Counted from the first letter of the stretch, positions 26,423 through 36,169 are shown. The stretch is 64,000 nucleotides of DNA from Ruegeria sp. HKCCD4315 (GCF_013112245.1 NZ_WVRN01000001.1:2670501-2734500), one strand, 5' to 3'. The notes: a model not told the origin generated them from the letters alone. Translations and numbers: made by a program.

Positions 26423-26986
26423 TCAGGATAATGCCGCATCCAGCAGATTTGCCGCTGCATCCTTGGCGTCTTGCGCCGGATCGCATTGTTGAAGCAGAAC
26501 GGCCGAGACAATAGCCCCTTCTTGCAACAGTACGATCTGACAGGCCAGTTTATGCGGGTCTGAAGCACCGGCTTGCTCGGCAACCGAAGTGAAATGGTCC
26601 AGCAGGAATTGCTTGTGTTCGGCAGCCTGTACATGGATCGGGTGATCCGGGTCCTGGAATTCAGCGCCTGCCTTGATGAACATGCACCCCCGGAACTCAT
26701 CTTCTTCGAACCATTCTTTCAGCGCATCGAAACTGGCGAGGATTTGCTCGGCTGGCGTTTCCGCCATCTCGTCAATTCGCTTTAGAAACCAATCACGAAA
26801 GCTTTCGTCCCGCAAACGCAGAGCCGCAAGGATCAGCTCTTCCTTGGTGCGGAAGTGCTTGTACATCGACGTTTTGGACACACCCGTTTCCACCACCAGC
26901 TTGTCCATGCCGGTCGCGTGGAACCCATCGCGATAAAAGACCTTCAGGGCCTTGCTCACCAGTTCGTCCCGTTTGTTTGGGCGCAT
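26423..26986 (-). CDS. TetR-family repressor
   Basis: 187 aa. N-terminal helix-turn-helix (DKLVVETGVSKTSMYKHFRTKEELILAAL) and a C-terminal ligand domain with FRGCMFIKAGAEF. Divergent from the small operon beginning at 27195. Three related operator-like sites lie in the 208-bp gap (27002, 27132, 27163), one next to its own start, so it probably represses itself and the operon. Confidence 0.92.
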   Translation of the reverse strand: MRPNKRDELVSKALKVFYRDGFHATGMDKLVVETGVSKTSMYKHFRTKEELILAALRLRDESFRDWFLKRIDEMAETPAEQILASFDALKEWFEEDEFRGCMFIKAGAEFQDPDHPIHVQAAEHKQFLLDHFTSVAEQAGASDPHKLACQIVLLQEGAIVSAVLLQQCDPAQDAKDAAANLLDAALS

Positions 26987-27001
26987 GATTCGGCTCCATA
27001 G

Positions 27002-27017
27002 TGTACCGTTCTGTACA
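27002..27017. promoter_or_regulatory. TetR operator candidate 1
   Basis: TGTACCGTTCTGTACA, with perfect outer arms TGTAC/GTACA, 16 bp from the TetR start codon. Shares the core ACCGWTCTGT with the two sites near 27140 and 27170; likely autoregulatory. Confidence 0.65.
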
Positions 27018-27131
27018 TATTAACCCGAAACGCGAAGTACAATAACACCAAATCAAGTGATTGATTTTAAATTGCTTTATTTGACCAGACAGTCTCAATC
27101 TGAAATTTTTTAAAGTTTGCCCTTGCATAAG

Positions 27132-27178
27132 TTAACAGATCGGTACACTTTGAAGTCGAAAATTAACCGATCTGTACA
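27132..27178. promoter_or_regulatory. TetR operator candidates 2 and 3, inverted pair
   Basis: TTAACAGATCGGTACA (27132-27147) and TTAACCGATCTGTACA (27163-27178) carry the core ACCGATCTGT in opposite orientations, 15 bp apart, ending 16 bp before the 27-aa ORF. They would cover the promoter of the rightward operon. Confidence 0.7.
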
Positions 27179-27194
27179 CCAGAGGATTTGACCG

Positions 27195-27278
27195 ATGAAA
27201 CGTCGCGCCAGCATTTTCCCACCTCAGTACGTTCCGTTCCTTCTGACCATGGCCCTTCTGGCCGCATCACTCACCTGA
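27195..27278 (+). CDS. possible 27-aa membrane peptide
   Basis: An ATG with AGAGG 9 bp upstream opens a 27-codon frame: a basic N-terminus (MKRRAS) then a short hydrophobic stretch ([14 protein letters not shown]) and a TGA. It is the first frame after the TetR operators and ends 13 bp before the DUF1348 gene. It could be a genuine small membrane peptide, a leader, or a remnant of a DUF2798-like membrane protein whose first helix it resembles. Too short to judge by composition. Confidence 0.4.
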   Translation: MKRRASIFPPQYVPFLLTMALLAASLT

Positions 27279-27291
27279 AAGTCCTTGCCCC

Positions 27292-27756
27292 ATGTCTCGC
27301 CCTCCTCTGCCTCCTTTCACGCTTGAAACCGCGACTCAGAAAGTGCGGATGGCAGAAAACGCCTGGAACAGTCGCGACCCCGACCGGGTGACGCCCGCCT
27401 ACACCGAGGACAGTCAATGGCGAAACCGGGCCGAGTTTTTGACTGGCCATGCCGACATCCACGCCTTCCTGACGCGCAAATGGCGCAAGGAACTGGACTA
27501 TCGCCTGATCAAGGAACTCTGGGCCTTTGCCGGACATCGCATTGCCGTACGCTATGCCTATGAATGGCGAGACGACAGCGGCCAGTGGTTCCGCTCTTAT
27601 GGTAACGAGAACTGGGAATATGCCGAAGACGGGCGCATGTCCCACCGCCACGCCTCGCTGAACGATCTTCCGATCAACGAAGATGACCGTCTGTTTCACT
27701 GGCCGCAAGGCGAACGCCCCGAAGATCATCCCGGACTGTCAGACTTGGGTCTTTGA
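27292..27756 (+). CDS. DUF1348 (NTF2-like) family protein
   Basis: 154 aa. The family blocks [34 protein letters not shown] and [24 protein letters not shown] are all present; this is a SnoaL/NTF2-like small alpha+beta barrel of unknown enzymatic role. The stop overlaps or nearly touches the next gene, and the gene lies under TetR control. RBS is weak, so coupling to the preceding 27-codon frame is possible. Confidence 0.88.
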   Translation: MSRPPLPPFTLETATQKVRMAENAWNSRDPDRVTPAYTEDSQWRNRAEFLTGHADIHAFLTRKWRKELDYRLIKELWAFAGHRIAVRYAYEWRDDSGQWFRSYGNENWEYAEDGRMSHRHASLNDLPINEDDRLFHWPQGERPEDHPGLSDLGL

Positions 27757-27767
27757 AAGGAATTATC

Positions 27768-28388
27768 ATGCCCCGTGCCTTTTCCGAACGCGCCTTCACC
27801 CCTGCCGTCCGCGCCCATCAAGAGCGTATGGGGTCGGCAAAAACCTATGCCAAGTTCATCGAAAGTGGGCCACAGCAGGGCCACTTGATCGGCGAGCCCG
27901 AGAAAGAGTTCATTCAGGCACGTGACGGGTTCTACCAATCGACGGTGTCTGAAACCGGCTGGCCCTATGTGCAGTATCGCGGTGGTCCTGTTGGGTTTTT
28001 GAAAGTACTGGGGCCGCAGACCATCGGCTATGCGGATTTTTCTGGCAACAAGCAGTATATCTCGCGCGGCAATCTGGATGGGAATGATCGGATCGCGATG
28101 ATCCTGATGGATTACGCCAACCAGCGCCGCCTGAAGATCCTGGGACGTGTCGAATTTACTGAAGGTGAAGCCGCTGCAGCCAGTTTATATCCCAAAGGGG
28201 CCGAGGCCCCGGCGGAACGGGCAGCAATCATCCGTATCGAGGCACTGGACTGGAACTGCCCGCGTCACATCACCCCTCGCTTCACCGAAGCCGAGCTGCG
28301 CCCCCATCTGAACACTCTTGGACAACAGCTGGCCCAGCTGCAGGCCGAGAATGAGCGGCTGAAGCAGGAATTGGCAAAGTCCAGCTAA
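27768..28388 (+). CDS. pyridoxamine 5'-phosphate oxidase-like FMN-binding protein
   Basis: 206 aa from MPRAFSERAF (AAAGGA 6 bp upstream; an in-frame ATG 15 bp earlier is less likely). The flavin-binding split-barrel fold is suggested by YVQYRGGPVGFLKVLGP, GYADFSGNKQYISRGNL and RIAMILMDYANQRRLKILGR. The last 30 residues (LNTLGQQLAQLQAENERLKQ) form a probable coiled coil, which is typical of this subgroup. Function is unknown; co-transcription with DUF1348 suggests a shared stress or detoxification role. Confidence 0.85.
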   Translation: MPRAFSERAFTPAVRAHQERMGSAKTYAKFIESGPQQGHLIGEPEKEFIQARDGFYQSTVSETGWPYVQYRGGPVGFLKVLGPQTIGYADFSGNKQYISRGNLDGNDRIAMILMDYANQRRLKILGRVEFTEGEAAAASLYPKGAEAPAERAAIIRIEALDWNCPRHITPRFTEAELRPHLNTLGQQLAQLQAENERLKQELAKSS

Positions 28389-28436
28389 CGCGTTGGGCGA
28401 CCCGGGTTTACGAATTACAGGAAAGGATTTTGCGCA

Positions 28437-28595
28437 ATGGTTCGTTCAGTCGTTCAACTCTCGGTCGTGTGTCTTGCAGCGGCGGCCTTGATATTGCTGA
28501 TCCTGATGTTTGGGTTTTTCGCGTCACCCAGCGCCGTGCGCACATCGCCTTCCGTATTCAGCACAATGCTAGTTGATCACCTGCAGCAGGATTGA
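28437..28595 (+). CDS. 52-aa single-pass membrane protein
   Basis: A 52-codon frame with AAGGA 9 bp upstream of the ATG. Residues 9-29 (SVVCLAAAALILLILMFGFF region) form one clear transmembrane helix with a positive N-terminus, followed by about 23 polar residues. It is the last gene of the TetR-controlled operon, 48 bp after the PNPOx-like gene, and ends 7 bp from the convergent TetR gene. I recognise no family. Confidence 0.6.
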   Translation: MVRSVVQLSVVCLAAAALILLILMFGFFASPSAVRTSPSVFSTMLVDHLQQD

Positions 28596-28602
28596 AAGGC
28601 GA

Positions 28603-29265
28603 TCAGTCTCGACCGGCTTGGACCATTGCTGCAATGCCTGCGGCGCAAAACTCGACCAGCGGCTCTATGTCAGGCTGTTCACCGCCCTGCGACAGCGCCC
28701 TGACGCGCCAACCGCTGTTGAGATGCGCCAACATGGCCGAAACCGAATACACCTGACCACTGGCCAGCACCGCCGGATCAACATCAGGATAAAGCGCAGC
28801 AATCTCTGCTATAAATTGCTGGGCCGTCGGATCGAAACACTCGGCGGCAATGTCGCTCCACCGTGGATCGACGGACACATGCGCAACCAGTCGGCCATAG
28901 GCCATCCAGCCCGGACCACCCGTTTCAGCCAGCTCTACATAGGGACGGATAAAACTGTCCAGAATGCTGCGCAATGTCAGCGGCCCCTCGGCCCTGGCTT
29001 TGTTCAGTTTGTCGACTCGTAACTGCGCCAGTTTATCCGCGCGGCGGGCGACGGTACGATAGAAAAGCTCCTCTTTCCCGCCGCCGTGATGGTGTACAAG
29101 GCCAATCTGCACACCCGCCAAAGCGGCAATATCGCGGATCGAGGCACCTTCGAATCCCCGTTCGGCAAAGATCAATTCCGCAGCATCCATGATCCGCGCG
29201 CGCGTCTCCAAGGACCGCTTGGATGGCGCTCTTTGCCTTGGTTTTACTATGTTTTTTAGACTCAT
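28603..29265 (-). CDS. TetR-family regulator of the monooxygenase operon
   Basis: 220 aa from MSLKNIVKPRQ (AAGG upstream; a GTG 9 bp earlier is possible). HTH: RARIMDAAELIFAERGFEGASIRDIAALAGVQ. Long C-terminal ligand domain with the YRTVARRADKLAQLR linker, of the type common in aromatic and terpenoid catabolism. Divergent from the flavin monooxygenase gene with a 65-bp gap, so it is the probable repressor of that four-gene operon. Confidence 0.9.
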   Translation of the reverse strand: MSLKNIVKPRQRAPSKRSLETRARIMDAAELIFAERGFEGASIRDIAALAGVQIGLVHHHGGGKEELFYRTVARRADKLAQLRVDKLNKARAEGPLTLRSILDSFIRPYVELAETGGPGWMAYGRLVAHVSVDPRWSDIAAECFDPTAQQFIAEIAALYPDVDPAVLASGQVYSVSAMLAHLNSGWRVRALSQGGEQPDIEPLVEFCAAGIAAMVQAGRD

Positions 29266-29330
29266 GATTTTCACCTTGCCTTATTTTGGTCGTTCGTTCA
29301 AGTTAAGCCTCACGAACTTCGGGAGGGTTC

Positions 29331-30647
29331 ATGACAGAAACGCGCGACGCATTCGCCCTGATCGGGGCGGGACCGATGGGATTGGCCGCGGCCAAGGTGC
29401 TGAAAGAACAGGGCATCGCATTTCAAGGGTTCGAGCTGCATTCGGATGTGGGCGGTCTTTGGGACATCGATGCCCCCAGATCAACCATGTATGAGACAGC
29501 GCATCTGATCTCGTCCAAGCGCATGACCGAGTTCGAAGACTTCCCGATGGATGAGGCCGTGGCCGAGTACCCTTCTCACCGGGCGATGCGCGACTATTTC
29601 CGTGCTTTTGCAGATCATTTCGGGTTGCGTAAGGACTATAGGTTTAACACAGAAGTCACCCAGATCACGCCGCTGGGCAACTCGGGGGATGGTTGGCGTG
29701 TCAGTTGGAGGGATGCCGAAGGTGACCATCAGGCCGACTTCGCAGGTGTTATGATAGCAAACGGCACCTTGTCGGAACCGAACATGCCTGAATTTCCCGG
29801 AACCTTCGACGGCGAATTGATCCATGCCTCGCACTACAGGTATCCCAGCCAGTTCGAAGGCAAGCGAGTATTGGTTGTGGGTGCAGGCAACTCCGGTTGC
29901 GACATTGCGGTGGATGCGATCCACCATGCAAAACGCTGCGACCTGTCGATGCGGCGCGGATACTATTTCGTCCCGAAATATGTCTTTGGCAAACCTGCTG
30001 ACACGATGGGTGGCAAGATCCGCCTGCCCATGTGGCTAAAGCGAAAGGTCGACAGCCTGATCCTCAGCTGGTTCGTCGGAAATCCCCAAAAATACGGCTT
30101 TCCCAAACCCGATTATCAGCTTTACGAAAGCCATCCTGTGGTGAATTCACTGGTCCTGTATCACGCGGGTCATGGCGATTTGCGCATTCGCCCCGATATC
30201 GACCGGCTGGAGGGTCACACCGTTCACTTCAAAGACGGTTCCAGCGAAGACTATGACATGATCCTCGCTGCCACCGGATACAAGCTGCACTATCCGTTTG
30301 TCAACAAGGACCTGCTGAACTGGCAGGGCGATGCACCGCATCTGTACCTGAACACCATACACCCCGAACGCGACGATCTGTTTGTGCTGGGCATGGTCGA
30401 GGCCACGGGTCTTGGCTGGCAGGGGAGACACGAACAGGCCGAGATGGTGGCGCGCTATATCAAGGGTCTTCAAAGCGGTTGCCCGGCGGCGGCCGATCTG
30501 AAAACCGAAAAACAAAAAGACTACAGGCGCGCCACCGGAGGCATGAACTATATCGACCTGCCCCGCATGGCTTACTACGTTGACAAGGCCACCTATAGAA
30601 AAGCCGTCACTGGCTGGATCGACCGGCTGCGGAAAGCCGCCGCATGA
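29331..30647 (+). CDS. flavin-containing monooxygenase (FMO/Baeyer-Villiger family)
   Basis: 438 aa. FAD motif GAGPMGLAAAKVL near residue 13; FMO-like motif FPGTFDGELIHASHY around 145-160; NADPH motif VVGAGNSGCDIAVD near 185; LAATGY towards the C-terminus. It uses NADPH and O2 to oxygenate a nucleophilic N or S, or a ketone. GGGAGGG gives a strong RBS. First gene of an operon with a BASS transporter and two dehydrogenase-like genes. Confidence 0.92.
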   Translation: MTETRDAFALIGAGPMGLAAAKVLKEQGIAFQGFELHSDVGGLWDIDAPRSTMYETAHLISSKRMTEFEDFPMDEAVAEYPSHRAMRDYFRAFADHFGLRKDYRFNTEVTQITPLGNSGDGWRVSWRDAEGDHQADFAGVMIANGTLSEPNMPEFPGTFDGELIHASHYRYPSQFEGKRVLVVGAGNSGCDIAVDAIHHAKRCDLSMRRGYYFVPKYVFGKPADTMGGKIRLPMWLKRKVDSLILSWFVGNPQKYGFPKPDYQLYESHPVVNSLVLYHAGHGDLRIRPDIDRLEGHTVHFKDGSSEDYDMILAATGYKLHYPFVNKDLLNWQGDAPHLYLNTIHPERDDLFVLGMVEATGLGWQGRHEQAEMVARYIKGLQSGCPAAADLKTEKQKDYRRATGGMNYIDLPRMAYYVDKATYRKAVTGWIDRLRKAAA

Positions 30648-31546
30648 GTGGTATCGACGAAGTCACGCTGAATTTCAGCCCGGCGTCGCTGACGTTGCTG
30701 AACTCTATTCTGGCCATTGTGATGTTCTCGATCGCGATCGACCTGACGCCTCGGGATTTTGATCGCCTGAGACGCGCGCCAAAACCTGTGATTGTCGGGC
30801 TGGTATCTCAGTTTGTGGTCCTGCCCGCACTGACCTTTGCGCTGGTCTGGGTCACAGAGCCGCGTGCGTCCATAGCGTTAGGGCTGATCCTTGTGGCAGC
30901 TTGTCCGGGCGGCAACATCTCGAACTTCATAACACATCGCGCGGGCGGCAATGCAGCGCTGTCTGTGTCGATGACAGCGTTTGCCACTATTGGCGCAATC
31001 TTCATGACGCCTTTCAACATCGCGCTTTGGGGCGGGCTGTATCCACCGACCCGTGCGATCCTGCAGCAAACCCAGATCGATCCGGTGCAAATCGCCATTC
31101 TCGTCGGCTTTATGCTGATCCTGCCCCTTGTTCTGGGCATCACACTGAATCAGCGTCGTCCCGCCCTGACCGCACGTTTACGCGCACCGCTGCAATACTT
31201 GTCGATGGGTATCTTCGCGGCTTTCATCTTGCTTGCCTTGGCCGCCAACTGGGGATTCTTCCTCAGCTTTGCCGGGGCTGTCGCCGGGCTTGTGATCCTT
31301 CACAACGCCCTGGCACTGGGGGGCGGTTGGGTCGTGGCCACTCTGACCCGGCTGTCCCCCTTTGATCGTCGCGCAATCACCATAGAGACCGGCATTCAGA
31401 ATTCAGGGCTTGGACTGGTCTTGATCTTCGCCTTTTTCCACGGGCTGGGCGGCATGGCCGTTGTGGCCGCGTTCTGGGGCATCTGGCACGCGATATCGGG
31501 CATTGCGCTTGCGTCGATCATGGCCCGAACCGAGGCCGCGCGATGA
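30644..31546 (+). CDS. bile acid:sodium symporter (BASS/SBF) family transporter
   Basis: 300 aa, about nine to ten predicted membrane helices. The family blocks SIAIDLTPRDFDRL, ACPGGNISNFITHRAGGNAALSVSMTAF and ETGIQNSGLGLVLIFAFF are present. It imports an organic anion with sodium; in bacteria bile acids, pantoate and other anions are known substrates of the family. Overlaps the monooxygenase stop by 4 bp and the epimerase start by 4 bp. A steroid- or terpenoid-like acid would suit the neighbours but is only a guess. Confidence 0.92.
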   Translation: MSGIDEVTLNFSPASLTLLNSILAIVMFSIAIDLTPRDFDRLRRAPKPVIVGLVSQFVVLPALTFALVWVTEPRASIALGLILVAACPGGNISNFITHRAGGNAALSVSMTAFATIGAIFMTPFNIALWGGLYPPTRAILQQTQIDPVQIAILVGFMLILPLVLGITLNQRRPALTARLRAPLQYLSMGIFAAFILLALAANWGFFLSFAGAVAGLVILHNALALGGGWVVATLTRLSPFDRRAITIETGIQNSGLGLVLIFAFFHGLGGMAVVAAFWGIWHAISGIALASIMARTEAAR

Positions 31547-32475
31547 CCCGTATTCTGATCACAGGCGCCGCCGGCATGGTCGGGCAAGCACTATTGCCGG
31601 AACTTGAAGGGCATGAGGTCTTTGCCACCGACCTCAAGCGCCCGGAGTCTTTGCCTGAATGTATCGCCTTCCTGCCCATGGACGTGACAAGCGATGCCCC
31701 TGCCCGCGTGATCACCAAGGTGAAGCCGGATGTCATCGTGCATATGGCCTCAATCGTGACGCCACCGCCCAAGACTGGACGCCGCGCAGCATACGCTGTT
31801 GACGTCGAAGGAACGCGCAAGGTGGTGAATGCAGCGATTGCCAACGGCGTACGCAGACTGGTGGTCACATCATCCGGGGCTGCGTATGGGTATCATGCGG
31901 ACAACCGCATTCCGCTGCGCGAGCGTGACCCGCTGCGGGGCAATCCGGAATTCCCTTATTCCGACCACAAGAGACAGGTCGAGGAATTGTTGGCGGAAGC
32001 CCGCAATACTGCCCCTGATCTTGAACAAGTGGTCCTGCGCGTGGGGACGGTGTTGGGGGCTGGCACTGAAAACCAGATCACCGCCCTGTTTCACAAGCCC
32101 CGCCTGCTGGCCGTAACCGGCAGTGAAAGTCCTTTTGTCTTTATCTGGACACACGATCTGGCCCGCATCCTGCGGCGCGCAGCGACAGACGGGCCACCCG
32201 GTATCTTCAATGTCGCCGGGGACGGAGCGATGGGTGTCACCGATCTGGCCGATGCCATGGGGAAATCGGTTCTGCGTCTTCCCGCTTGGGCGCTGAGGGC
32301 GGCTTTAGCCGTGGCACGCCCGCTTGGCTTGTCTCGCTATGGGCCGGAACAGGTGCGGTTTCTGCAATATCGACCGGTTTTGGACAATTCCGCGCTAAAA
32401 TCAGAATTCGGCTATACGCCCGAAAAAACCAGCGCCGAGGTGTTCGCGTTCTGGCGAAAGCAGGCCGGGCTATGA
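31543..32475 (+). CDS. NAD-dependent epimerase/dehydratase family protein
   Basis: 310 aa, extended SDR. The cofactor motif GAAGMVGQAL is at residues 7-16; TSSGAAYG contains the catalytic Ser region and YSDHKRQVEE supplies YxxxK. The C-terminal part includes FVWTHDLARIL-like substrate region (FIWTHDLARI). Could be a 3-beta-hydroxysteroid dehydrogenase/reductase or a sugar epimerase; the transporter and monooxygenase context favours the first. Coupled by ATGA overlaps on both sides. Confidence 0.88.
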   Translation: MTRILITGAAGMVGQALLPELEGHEVFATDLKRPESLPECIAFLPMDVTSDAPARVITKVKPDVIVHMASIVTPPPKTGRRAAYAVDVEGTRKVVNAAIANGVRRLVVTSSGAAYGYHADNRIPLRERDPLRGNPEFPYSDHKRQVEELLAEARNTAPDLEQVVLRVGTVLGAGTENQITALFHKPRLLAVTGSESPFVFIWTHDLARILRRAATDGPPGIFNVAGDGAMGVTDLADAMGKSVLRLPAWALRAALAVARPLGLSRYGPEQVRFLQYRPVLDNSALKSEFGYTPEKTSAEVFAFWRKQAGL

Positions 32476-33236
32476 AGACAGCTGTCATATCAGGTGGGGC
32501 GGGCGGTTTGGGGCGGGCCTTGAGCCAAGCCCTCCAAGCCCGCTGTTGGCGGGTCGTGTTGCTGGACCTTGACGTCTCAGGCTTGGACACCCGGCCAAAC
32601 CAGTTGCCAATTGGTTGCGATCTGACAGACCCCGAACAGCTTGCTGACGCAACCCAAAGGGTGATCGAATCCAGCGAGAGTATCGATCTGGTCATCTACA
32701 ACGCCGGGGTCACGCAAATTCGGGGGTTTGATCAGTCCGACGCCGCCAGCCACCGAATGGTGTTCGACATTAACTACTTTGCGGCCGTTGAAATGGCCCG
32801 CGCGTTTCTGCAAGCGGTTCGGGTATCACAGGGAACGCATCTTGCGATTTCGTCCGTGGCAGGGTTTGCGCCGCTCTATCACCGAACGGCCTATGCGGCC
32901 TCGAAACACGCGCTTGAGGGTTTTTTCAAATCGCTCCGTTCCGAAGAAGCACCTCATGGCGTTCAGGTTCAGATCGCCGCGCCGTCCTTCGTGGCCACCA
33001 ACCCGGGCAACGCACAAGAGCAGGCCGATGGAACGGCAAGACCCGGATCGGCAAAGGACGGTATGGACGAGATGAGCCCTGAGGCCGCCGCCAAAGCAAT
33101 CCTGCGAGGATTGGACAAATCGCAGCCGATGATTCCGGTTGGACGTGTGGCGCGTTTGTCTTGGTGGCTGAACAGCCTCTCACCGCGCCTGTATCAACGC
33201 ATGATGGAGCTCAACATACGCGGGCCAGCAGAATAG
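32472..33236 (+). CDS. short-chain dehydrogenase/reductase
   Basis: 254 aa from MKTAVISGGAGGLG. Cofactor motif GGAGGLG (8-14), NAG at 77-79, catalytic S127/S128, Y141 and K145 in TAYAASKHAL. A classical SDR; the ATG overlaps the epimerase stop by 4 bp, which decides the start (the open frame extends 186 bp further upstream inside the epimerase). Last gene of the TetR-linked operon. Substrate unknown. Confidence 0.9.
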   Translation: MKTAVISGGAGGLGRALSQALQARCWRVVLLDLDVSGLDTRPNQLPIGCDLTDPEQLADATQRVIESSESIDLVIYNAGVTQIRGFDQSDAASHRMVFDINYFAAVEMARAFLQAVRVSQGTHLAISSVAGFAPLYHRTAYAASKHALEGFFKSLRSEEAPHGVQVQIAAPSFVATNPGNAQEQADGTARPGSAKDGMDEMSPEAAAKAILRGLDKSQPMIPVGRVARLSWWLNSLSPRLYQRMMELNIRGPAE

Positions 33237-33253
33237 ATTTTTGCCATGACCCC

Positions 33254-33285
33254 TTGACCTTCCCGTGACTGGAACCCTCATTTGG
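33254..33285 (+). promoter_or_regulatory. CueR-type promoter of copA
   Basis: TTGACC at 33254 is followed by a long spacer carrying the dyad ACCTTCC (33257-33263) and GGAACC (33271-33276). This is the MerR-family layout, where the activator binds between a widely spaced -35 and -10. It lies just before copA, whose operon encodes CueR. Confidence 0.65.
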
Positions 33286-33314
33286 AGGGCAAGGCAAGCT
33301 GCGGAACGAGTCGC

Positions 33315-35783
33315 ATGGCACATAAAACACTCACAGAGCTAAAAATCACCGGCATGGGCTGCGCGTCCTGTGTGGGCCGTGTCGAAGCCGCCCTGCGCGA
33401 TGTGCCAGGTGTCGATGCGGCCTCAGTCAACTTTGCAACCAAATCAGCGCAAGTGGCGTTTGACGGGCCGGTTACGGCTCTGACTGCGGCGCTGGACGCA
33501 GCAGGGTATCCTGCTGAAACCAAATGCGTTGATCTGAATGTCGACGGGATGAATTGCGCCTCGTGCGTGGCCAAGATCGAACGCGCGCTGGCAGCCAACC
33601 CGGGTGTGATCGACGCGCAGGTCAATCTCGCAACTCAAACCGCCACAGTGACATACGCGGCGGGGACAACCACGCCAGAGCAGTTGGCACAGGTCATCAC
33701 CGGAATCGGATACCCCGCGCGCCTTCAAAACGCCCATGAACCTGAAAGCCGCGAAGATGACGAAATTCGCAGTTTGGTCCGCACCACGATGCTTGCCGCC
33801 GTCCTCGCGCTGCCCGTGTTTATTCTTGAGATGGGTGGGCACATGATCCCCGCATTCCATCACTGGGTACACGCCACCATCGGTGCGCAGACCAGTCAGC
33901 TTATCCAGTTTGCTCTGACCTCGGCCCTGTTGATCGGTCCGGGACGGGTGTTTTACCGCAAGGGCATCCCATCCCTGTTACGCGGCACGCCAGACATGAA
34001 TGCGCTGGTCGCGCTTGGGACCGGGGCGGCCTATCTCTATTCCGTGGTGGCCACATTCGCCCCGGGTGTGCTGCCGCAAGGCACCGCGAATGTCTATTTC
34101 GAAGCCGCAGCAGTCATCGTTGTATTGATCCTTCTGGGCCGACTCATGGAGGCGCGCGCCAAAGGCAGAACCGGCGCCGCAATCCGGAAGCTGGTAGGCT
34201 TGCAGCCCAAGACCGCAAGGGTCGAAGTGGATGGCCGAACAGAGGACCGTCCTATTGCTGAAATAGTTGTGGGAGACATTTTGCGCGTTCGTCCAGGCGA
34301 ACGGATGCCAGTGGACGCCGAAGTGCTTGAGGGCACATCTTACGTCGACGAAAGCATGATCACTGGCGAGCCTGTGCCGGTCGGAAAATCGCAAGGGGCC
34401 TCTGTTGTTGGCGGCACGGTGAACGGGACCGGCGCCTTGCGGGTACGCGCCGCGCGCGTTGGGGACGACACGGTCCTGGCTCAGGTTATCCGCATGGTGC
34501 AGCAAGCACAGGGGGCCAAATTGCCCATTCAAGGGCTGGTCGACCAGATCACCTATCGTTTTGTCCCTGCTGTCATTCTCGTCGCTGTGGTCACCGTCAT
34601 ACTCTGGTTGGTTTTCGGTCCCAGCCCCGCTCTACCGCTGGCGCTTGTGGCAGGTGTTTCGGTCCTGATCATTGCTTGCCCTTGTGCGATGGGACTGGCG
34701 ACGCCCACTTCTATCATGGTGGGCACGGGGCGTGCAGCAGAACTGGGGGTATTGTTCCGCAAAGGCGATGCATTGCAGCAGCTTCAACAAGCACGCATTG
34801 TCGCGCTGGATAAAACCGGAACTCTGACACTCGGACGTCCCGAGTTGGAAAGCGTGATGACGACGAACGGGTTTGACCGGGATGAGGTTGTGCGGCTCGC
34901 TGCGTCCCTAGAAGCACAGTCGGAGCATCCAATTGCATCAGCTATCACTCGGGCCGGCCCTTCTGCTCTGCCCGAGGCGTCGAATGTCCAATCAATCACC
35001 GGACTGGGTGTACAGGGCCTCGTTGAAGGTCGAGAAGTGTTGGTCGGGTCTTACAGCCTGATGGAAAACCGGGGGATTGATCTTGGCCGTTTGGCGGACG
35101 AGGCCGAAGAGCGCGCCTCTGAAGGGGCAACGCCGCTATTCGTTGCTCTTGATGGGCAGGCCGCTGCGACGATTTCTGTGTCCGACCCGATCAAGACCGG
35201 CACCGAAGAAGCGCTGCAGAGGTTGCACCAGATGGGGCTAACTGTGGCCATGATCACCGGAGACAACGCGCGGACGGCACAGGCGCTGGCTGATCGGTTG
35301 GGGATCGATCACGTCACTGCCGAGGTGTTGCCGGACGGCAAGGTAGATGCGATCAAGGCTTTGCGGGATAATTTCGGAACGCTGGCTTTTGTTGGCGACG
35401 GGATCAACGATGCCCCGGCGCTTGCATCTGCGGATATCGGCATCGCCATTGGGACAGGTACGGATGTGGCCATTGAAACGGCCGACGTGGTTCTGATGTC
35501 GGGCGATCTGCGCGGCGTTGCAAACGCGACCGAGATCAGCCGTCGCACAATGCGAAACATTCGCCAGAACCTCGGATGGGCGTTTGGTTACAATGTCCTG
35601 CTGATCCCGGTGGCGGCTGGCGCGCTGTATCCGTTTGGCGGTCATCTGTTGTCGCCTGCTTTGGCAGCTGGTGCGATGGCGCTGTCCAGCGTTTTTGTGG
35701 TCTCGAATGCTCTGCGTCTGCGTCGCGTCCGCGCCAGCGTGCCGGAAACCTCGACCTTGGAAACCAACGAGGTGCACGCATGA
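33315..35783 (+). CDS. copA: copper-exporting P1B-type ATPase
   Basis: 822 aa from [10 protein letters not shown]; a TTG 33 bp upstream is possible but starts before the usual N-terminus. Two HMA domains (GMGCASC with C16/C19; GMNCASC about 68 residues later), the membrane CPC motif C455-P-C457, the phosphorylation site D499 in DKTGTLT, and [10 protein letters not shown]. It pumps Cu(I) out of the cytoplasm at the cost of ATP. The stop overlaps cueR by 4 bp. Confidence 0.96.
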   Translation: MAHKTLTELKITGMGCASCVGRVEAALRDVPGVDAASVNFATKSAQVAFDGPVTALTAALDAAGYPAETKCVDLNVDGMNCASCVAKIERALAANPGVIDAQVNLATQTATVTYAAGTTTPEQLAQVITGIGYPARLQNAHEPESREDDEIRSLVRTTMLAAVLALPVFILEMGGHMIPAFHHWVHATIGAQTSQLIQFALTSALLIGPGRVFYRKGIPSLLRGTPDMNALVALGTGAAYLYSVVATFAPGVLPQGTANVYFEAAAVIVVLILLGRLMEARAKGRTGAAIRKLVGLQPKTARVEVDGRTEDRPIAEIVVGDILRVRPGERMPVDAEVLEGTSYVDESMITGEPVPVGKSQGASVVGGTVNGTGALRVRAARVGDDTVLAQVIRMVQQAQGAKLPIQGLVDQITYRFVPAVILVAVVTVILWLVFGPSPALPLALVAGVSVLIIACPCAMGLATPTSIMVGTGRAAELGVLFRKGDALQQLQQARIVALDKTGTLTLGRPELESVMTTNGFDRDEVVRLAASLEAQSEHPIASAITRAGPSALPEASNVQSITGLGVQGLVEGREVLVGSYSLMENRGIDLGRLADEAEERASEGATPLFVALDGQAAATISVSDPIKTGTEEALQRLHQMGLTVAMITGDNARTAQALADRLGIDHVTAEVLPDGKVDAIKALRDNFGTLAFVGDGINDAPALASADIGIAIGTGTDVAIETADVVLMSGDLRGVANATEISRRTMRNIRQNLGWAFGYNVLLIPVAAGALYPFGGHLLSPALAAGAMALSSVFVVSNALRLRRVRASVPETSTLETNEVHA

Positions 35784-36169
35784 ATATTGGAGATGTCTCT
35801 GCCCGCACTGGCCTGCCCGCCAAGACGATCCGGTATTATGAGGACATCGACCTGATAAAGCCTCTGCGCGACGACAACGGGTATCGCCGGTTTCGCGATC
35901 AGGACGTGCATAAACTGAACTTTCTGGGCCGCGCCCGCGCGCTTGGGTTTACCATCGAGGATTGCAGGACTCTGTTGGCGCTGTACGAGGATGAAACCCG
36001 CGCCAGCGCTGATGTAAAACAGGTTGCGCGGGATCATCTGGCGCAGATCGAGGCCAAGATCGCGGACCTGAACGCCATGCGCGACACGCTGAGTCATTTG
36101 GTTGACGCCTGCGCCGGGGATGACCGGCCTGATTGTCCCATATTACAGGATCTGGGTGGGAAAGGCTGA
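35780..36169 (+). CDS. cueR: copper-responsive MerR-family activator
   Basis: 129 aa. MerR helix-turn-helix ([26 protein letters not shown]), dimerisation helix, and the Cu(I) loop with C111 and C119 (CAGDDRPDC), the same spacing as C112/C120 of E. coli CueR. Starts inside the copA stop (ATGA). It should activate the copA promoter at 33254 when copper is present. Confidence 0.94.
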   Translation: MNIGDVSARTGLPAKTIRYYEDIDLIKPLRDDNGYRRFRDQDVHKLNFLGRARALGFTIEDCRTLLALYEDETRASADVKQVARDHLAQIEAKIADLNAMRDTLSHLVDACAGDDRPDCPILQDLGGKG

